Assembly: GCF_003349955.1 (NCBI RefSeq)
Contig: NZ_QLKQ01000003.1
Span: forward strand, 108,945 to 172,944
DNA from: Azospirillum brasilense
GTDB taxonomy: Bacteria; Pseudomonadota; Alphaproteobacteria; Azospirillales; Azospirillaceae
DNA: 64,000 nt
Direction: 5' to 3'
The position numbers and the translations under genes are program-made. Positions 61,499-64,000 of the stretch are shown in pieces. Positions within the stretch are counted from its first letter, which is position 1, and each line of letters begins with the position of its first letter. The notes beneath the pieces are model-generated. The model was not told the DNA's origin. It saw only the letters and a program-made list of their open reading frames with translations, and made no database searches.

Positions 61499-62721
61499 GA
61501 CGGGCGTCCATAGCCGGCGGCGCGCAGCCGGGCGGCGATCCGCCCCCAGTCGCCGATCGCCACGACCATGCGGTGCGCGTTGGCCGCCATGTCCCTCCAG
61601 ATGCCGGGGCCGGCCCGCTCGGCCCGCGCCAGCGCGTCGGCCACCGCCCCGGCCGTCAGGTCCGGGATGCCGAAGCCGGCCCGGTGACCGTCCACATAGG
61701 GGACGAGACCGGTTTCCCGCGTCACGATCAGCGGCAGGCCGGACAGGGCAGCCTCCAGGCAGCCGGTCGGCATCACGTCGTAGCGCGAGGTCAGGGCGAA
61801 GTAGTGCCAGCCCGCCATCATCGCCGCCTTCTCCGCCCCGAAGACCGGGCCGTGGATGCGGATGTCGGTGCCGAGGCCATGGGCCTGCGCGCGCCGCTCC
61901 AGCTCGGCGCGGGCGGGGCCGGACCCCGCCAGCTCCAGCACCCCGCGCCCGCCGGCCCGGCGGTAGGCGGCGAAGCCGTCGATCAGCAGGTCCACGCCCT
62001 TGTGGTCGATCTCGTAGCGCGCGCAATAGCCGAAGGTCAGCCGGTTCCCGTCCGGGGCGGCGCGCGGAACGGCGGCGGGAAGGCCGCCGCGCCGCGCCGA
62101 CCAGGCAGTGTTGGGCAGGAGGCGGACGGCGGCGCCGGGGGCCACCCGGCGGACGATGGCGGCCTCGTCCTCCGTGATGGCGTGGACGAAGCGGGCGCGG
62201 ACGAGGGCAGGGCCGTCGACGACGCGCAGCCACGCGGCGGGCAGGCGCCGCCGCACCCGGCCCGCGCCGTCATAGACGTGGGAGCACTGGCCGTGCAGCG
62301 TCACGCCATAGGCGACGCCGCGCCGGTGGAGCCCGCGGGCGAGCGCCGCGAACAGCGGCTTCACGGCGCCGTGGATGTGCACCACCGTGTCCGGCCCGGC
62401 GCCGTCCAGCAGGCGGTCCAGCGTCGCCCCCGCGATGGTCAGCGACCGTCCGGACAGCCGCGGTCCGCCGAGGGGGAAGCGCTGCGCCGGACAGTCCGCC
62501 GGGATGCCGGTCAGGGCGTCCGGATCGTCGGAGAACAGGAACAGCCGGGCGTCGTCGCCCATGGCGCGCTGCTCCGCGATCAGGCAGCGCACCACGTTGT
62601 GCAGCCCGTTCGCCGAGGAGGGGTGGGCGATGGCCGGCTGGATCACGACGTGCCGGAGGTCGAGCGGGCGCAGTCCGGCATCCTCGAAGGCCAGTCCGGC
62701 GCTGCCGTCAGCGGGCGACAT
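61495..62721 (-). CDS. glycosyltransferase family 4 (GT-B)
   Basis: A 408-aa GT-B transferase. The C-terminal Rossmann domain has 'LTFGYCARYEIDHKGVDLLIDGFAAY' and the donor-site 'ALTSRYDVMPTGCLEAALSGLPLIVTRETG' with its E-x7-E-like pattern, typical of GT4. The N-terminal domain has 'HIHGAVKPLFAALARGLHRRGV' and 'TLHGQCSHVYDG'. It adds a sugar from a nucleotide donor to a growing lipid-linked glycan in the cytoplasm. It overlaps the flippase gene by 14 bp and the ligase gene by 4 bp. Donor and linkage are unknown. Confidence 0.9.
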   Translation of the reverse strand: MSPADGSAGLAFEDAGLRPLDLRHVVIQPAIAHPSSANGLHNVVRCLIAEQRAMGDDARLFLFSDDPDALTGIPADCPAQRFPLGGPRLSGRSLTIAGATLDRLLDGAGPDTVVHIHGAVKPLFAALARGLHRRGVAYGVTLHGQCSHVYDGAGRVRRRLPAAWLRVVDGPALVRARFVHAITEDEAAIVRRVAPGAAVRLLPNTAWSARRGGLPAAVPRAAPDGNRLTFGYCARYEIDHKGVDLLIDGFAAYRRAGGRGVLELAGSGPARAELERRAQAHGLGTDIRIHGPVFGAEKAAMMAGWHYFALTSRYDVMPTGCLEAALSGLPLIVTRETGLVPYVDGHRAGFGIPDLTAGAVADALARAERAGPGIWRDMAANAHRMVVAIGDWGRIAARLRAAGYGRPS

Positions 62722-63973
62722 GGGCGGTCCTCGTCTTGGAGAGGTAATATTGGGCCGCGCCGACGCGCAGCACGCTGGAGAAGAGCAGGGCCATGCACAC
62801 CCCGGCGACGCCGTACATCGCCGCCAGCGGCCCGACCGCCGCGAACACGGCGAGCGTGCCGACGACGTTCACCACGAGCGCGAACTGGCTGCGCTGCACG
62901 CCGTAGAAGTAGGAGCAGACCATCTCCGCCAGATAGCCGGTCAGCGCCCCGATGGAGAGCAGGCGCAGAGGCAGCTCCTGGTTTGCGTAAGGCGAGGCCG
63001 TGCCATAGACAATGTGCAGCACCTGATCGGGGATCAGCAGGGCGAGGCTGTAATAGACCAGCAGCGGCGCCGCGCCGATGACGACGTAGCCGCGGATCGC
63101 CAGCCATGCCTTCTCGTCCGGATGAGGGGCGCCGCCGTCGTCCGACAGGGCGCTTCGTCCCCGTGCGGCGACCTGCGGGACGAGGTTGCCCATGCCGATG
63201 ATGATCGGGTTGGCGATGTTCACCAGATTGACCACCGCCTGGAACGCGGCGGTGGAGGCCATGCCGTCCATCGCCGCCATCAGCCAGACGAGGCTCTGCA
63301 CCCGCAGCATCAGGAACAGGTTGTTGGCGAGCGCCCAATGCCCGATGGACCAGAAGCGGCGGCACACCGCGGGCAGGTCCGACAGGCCGCCGAAGCCGGG
63401 GCGCAGTATGGCGAAATGCACGACCGCCCCGGCCAGCGCCGGTCCCGTCATGGCGACGAACACGCGCTCCAGCGTCAGATGGCCGCCGAGGGCCATCAGG
63501 TTCAGCACCACCACCTGCCCCAGATAGGTCAGGCTGTCGCCCCACAGCGCCTGATCGTGCTTCAGCCCCGCCATCAGCCCGCGCCGCCCGATCTCCTGCA
63601 CCTGCCAGACGATGAAATAGAGCACGGTCGGCCCGATCATCTCCGGCATGCCGAGCCCATAGCCGACCAGGGCCAGCAGCCCGGACAGGGGCAGCAGTGA
63701 TCCGGCGGTGAGCAGCACGGCGCTTCCCGCCAGGGTCCGGCGCCTGGCCGGGTCCAGCACGGTGCCGTCCACCGACAGCGGGTACTGGATCAGGCTGACG
63801 TTGACGACCTGGAGCGCCAGCAGGACCGACAGGAAGAAGACGAAGGTCCCGTATTCCTGCGACGGGAAGGTCCGGGCGAGCTGGATGTTGATGGCGAACA
63901 TGCCCAGGCTGACCACGCCCTGGTCGGCGAGGGTCCAGAAGCTGCGGACGAGTGACCCCGGGATCATCCTCAT
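62708..63973 (-). CDS. polysaccharide flippase (Wzx/MATE-like)
   Basis: A 421-aa protein with 12-14 predicted helices of the polysaccharide-exporter (PST/MVF) family. 'SFWTLADQGVVSLGMFAINIQLARTFPSQEYGTFVFFLSVLLAL' is the typical N-terminus. Such proteins flip undecaprenyl-linked oligosaccharides across the inner membrane. It is followed by the glycosyltransferase and ligase genes, forming a polysaccharide assembly operon that continues beyond the window. Met3 (63967) is an alternative start. Confidence 0.88.
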   Translation of the reverse strand: MRMIPGSLVRSFWTLADQGVVSLGMFAINIQLARTFPSQEYGTFVFFLSVLLALQVVNVSLIQYPLSVDGTVLDPARRRTLAGSAVLLTAGSLLPLSGLLALVGYGLGMPEMIGPTVLYFIVWQVQEIGRRGLMAGLKHDQALWGDSLTYLGQVVVLNLMALGGHLTLERVFVAMTGPALAGAVVHFAILRPGFGGLSDLPAVCRRFWSIGHWALANNLFLMLRVQSLVWLMAAMDGMASTAAFQAVVNLVNIANPIIIGMGNLVPQVAARGRSALSDDGGAPHPDEKAWLAIRGYVVIGAAPLLVYYSLALLIPDQVLHIVYGTASPYANQELPLRLLSIGALTGYLAEMVCSYFYGVQRSQFALVVNVVGTLAVFAAVGPLAAMYGVAGVCMALLFSSVLRVGAAQYYLSKTRTAHVAR

Positions 63974-64000
63974 GCGCTGCCGACCCGTGTCGTCTCGGTG
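63970..64000 (-). CDS. 3' end of an upstream polysaccharide gene (partial)
   Basis: The last codons of a possible reading frame, ending in TGA that overlaps the flippase start as ATGA. Nine codons remain in the window with no stop. The tight overlaps elsewhere in this operon make a real gene likely, but nothing can be said about its product. Confidence 0.4.
   Translation of the reverse strand, partial: TETTRVGSA

Overview
This is high-GC alphaproteobacterial DNA with dense, codon-biased genes and frequent ATGA or TGATG start/stop overlaps. The gene mix points to Azospirillum or a close rhodospirillum-type relative: formate-hydrogenlyase and hydrogenase maturation genes, a NifQ-like protein, a five-step histidine pathway, many one- and two-component sensors, and a RepA/ParAB maintenance system. 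A replication initiator with a large iteron array, a parAB operon flanked by two copies of one palindrome, and a tRNA-Trp gene all lie in the window. It therefore reads as part of a chromid or megaplasmid rather than an ordinary chromosome segment. The genus is an inference; the replicon elements are seen directly.

Layout. 1-5357: tail of a formate hydrogenlyase-type operon (hycH, hycI), a formate channel (focA), fdhD, hypA, hypC, hupE and a NifQ-like gene. 5792-5867: tRNA-Trp(CCA). 6256-16888: an unusual co-directional cluster of sigma-like factor, patatin-like lipase, alanine-racemase-like protein, Tat-exported substrate-binding protein, sensor-MFS fusion, GNAT, Cache-HAMP-cyclase and an orphan TRAP binding protein, mostly with overlapping or nearly touching genes. 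16911-20515: replication region (putative helicase loader, winged-helix protein, 17-bp iterons, Rep). 20536-22403: ohrR, ohr and a LprI-domain protein. 22848-27564: a small protein, an HD-GYP response regulator and a hybrid kinase. 27567-30642: proXWV-type betaine uptake. 31274-34609: M3 peptidase, hutD, MliC-like protein. 34843-41648: hutG-hutF-iclR diverging from an amino-acid ABC transporter and an MFS gene. 41715-42923: RecD-like helicase. 43077-48084: tetrathionate reductase ttrBCA. 48253-50126: class A beta-lactamase with a divergent LysR regulator. 50136-56025: aldo/keto reductase, chemoreceptor, ABC membrane half, and an HPP-CBS protein behind a SoxR-type promoter. 56041-58121: parAB with flanking palindromes. 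58186-60006: M48 lipoprotein and an HTH protein. 60155-64000: polysaccharide genes (O-antigen ligase-like, glycosyltransferase, flippase).

How the parts work together. The first block matures a [NiFe] hydrogenase and a Mo-formate dehydrogenase and moves formate and nickel. The Rep/iteron and ParAB/palindrome modules maintain the replicon but lie about 38 kb apart. The hut genes match the route from formiminoglutamate through formylglutamate to glutamate, with an adjacent uptake system and a shared candidate operator. The 6.2-16.9 kb cluster is the best candidate for an undescribed system. Its genes suggest a membrane signalling apparatus in which binding proteins and Cache-like sensors feed a cyclase and a sensor-transporter; this function is an inference from domains and linkage only.

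I also found several small DNA elements that gene calling misses: two copies of a 117-131 bp dispersed inverted-repeat element, paired operators upstream of ohr, ttrB and the hut/ABC region, and a SoxR-like promoter.
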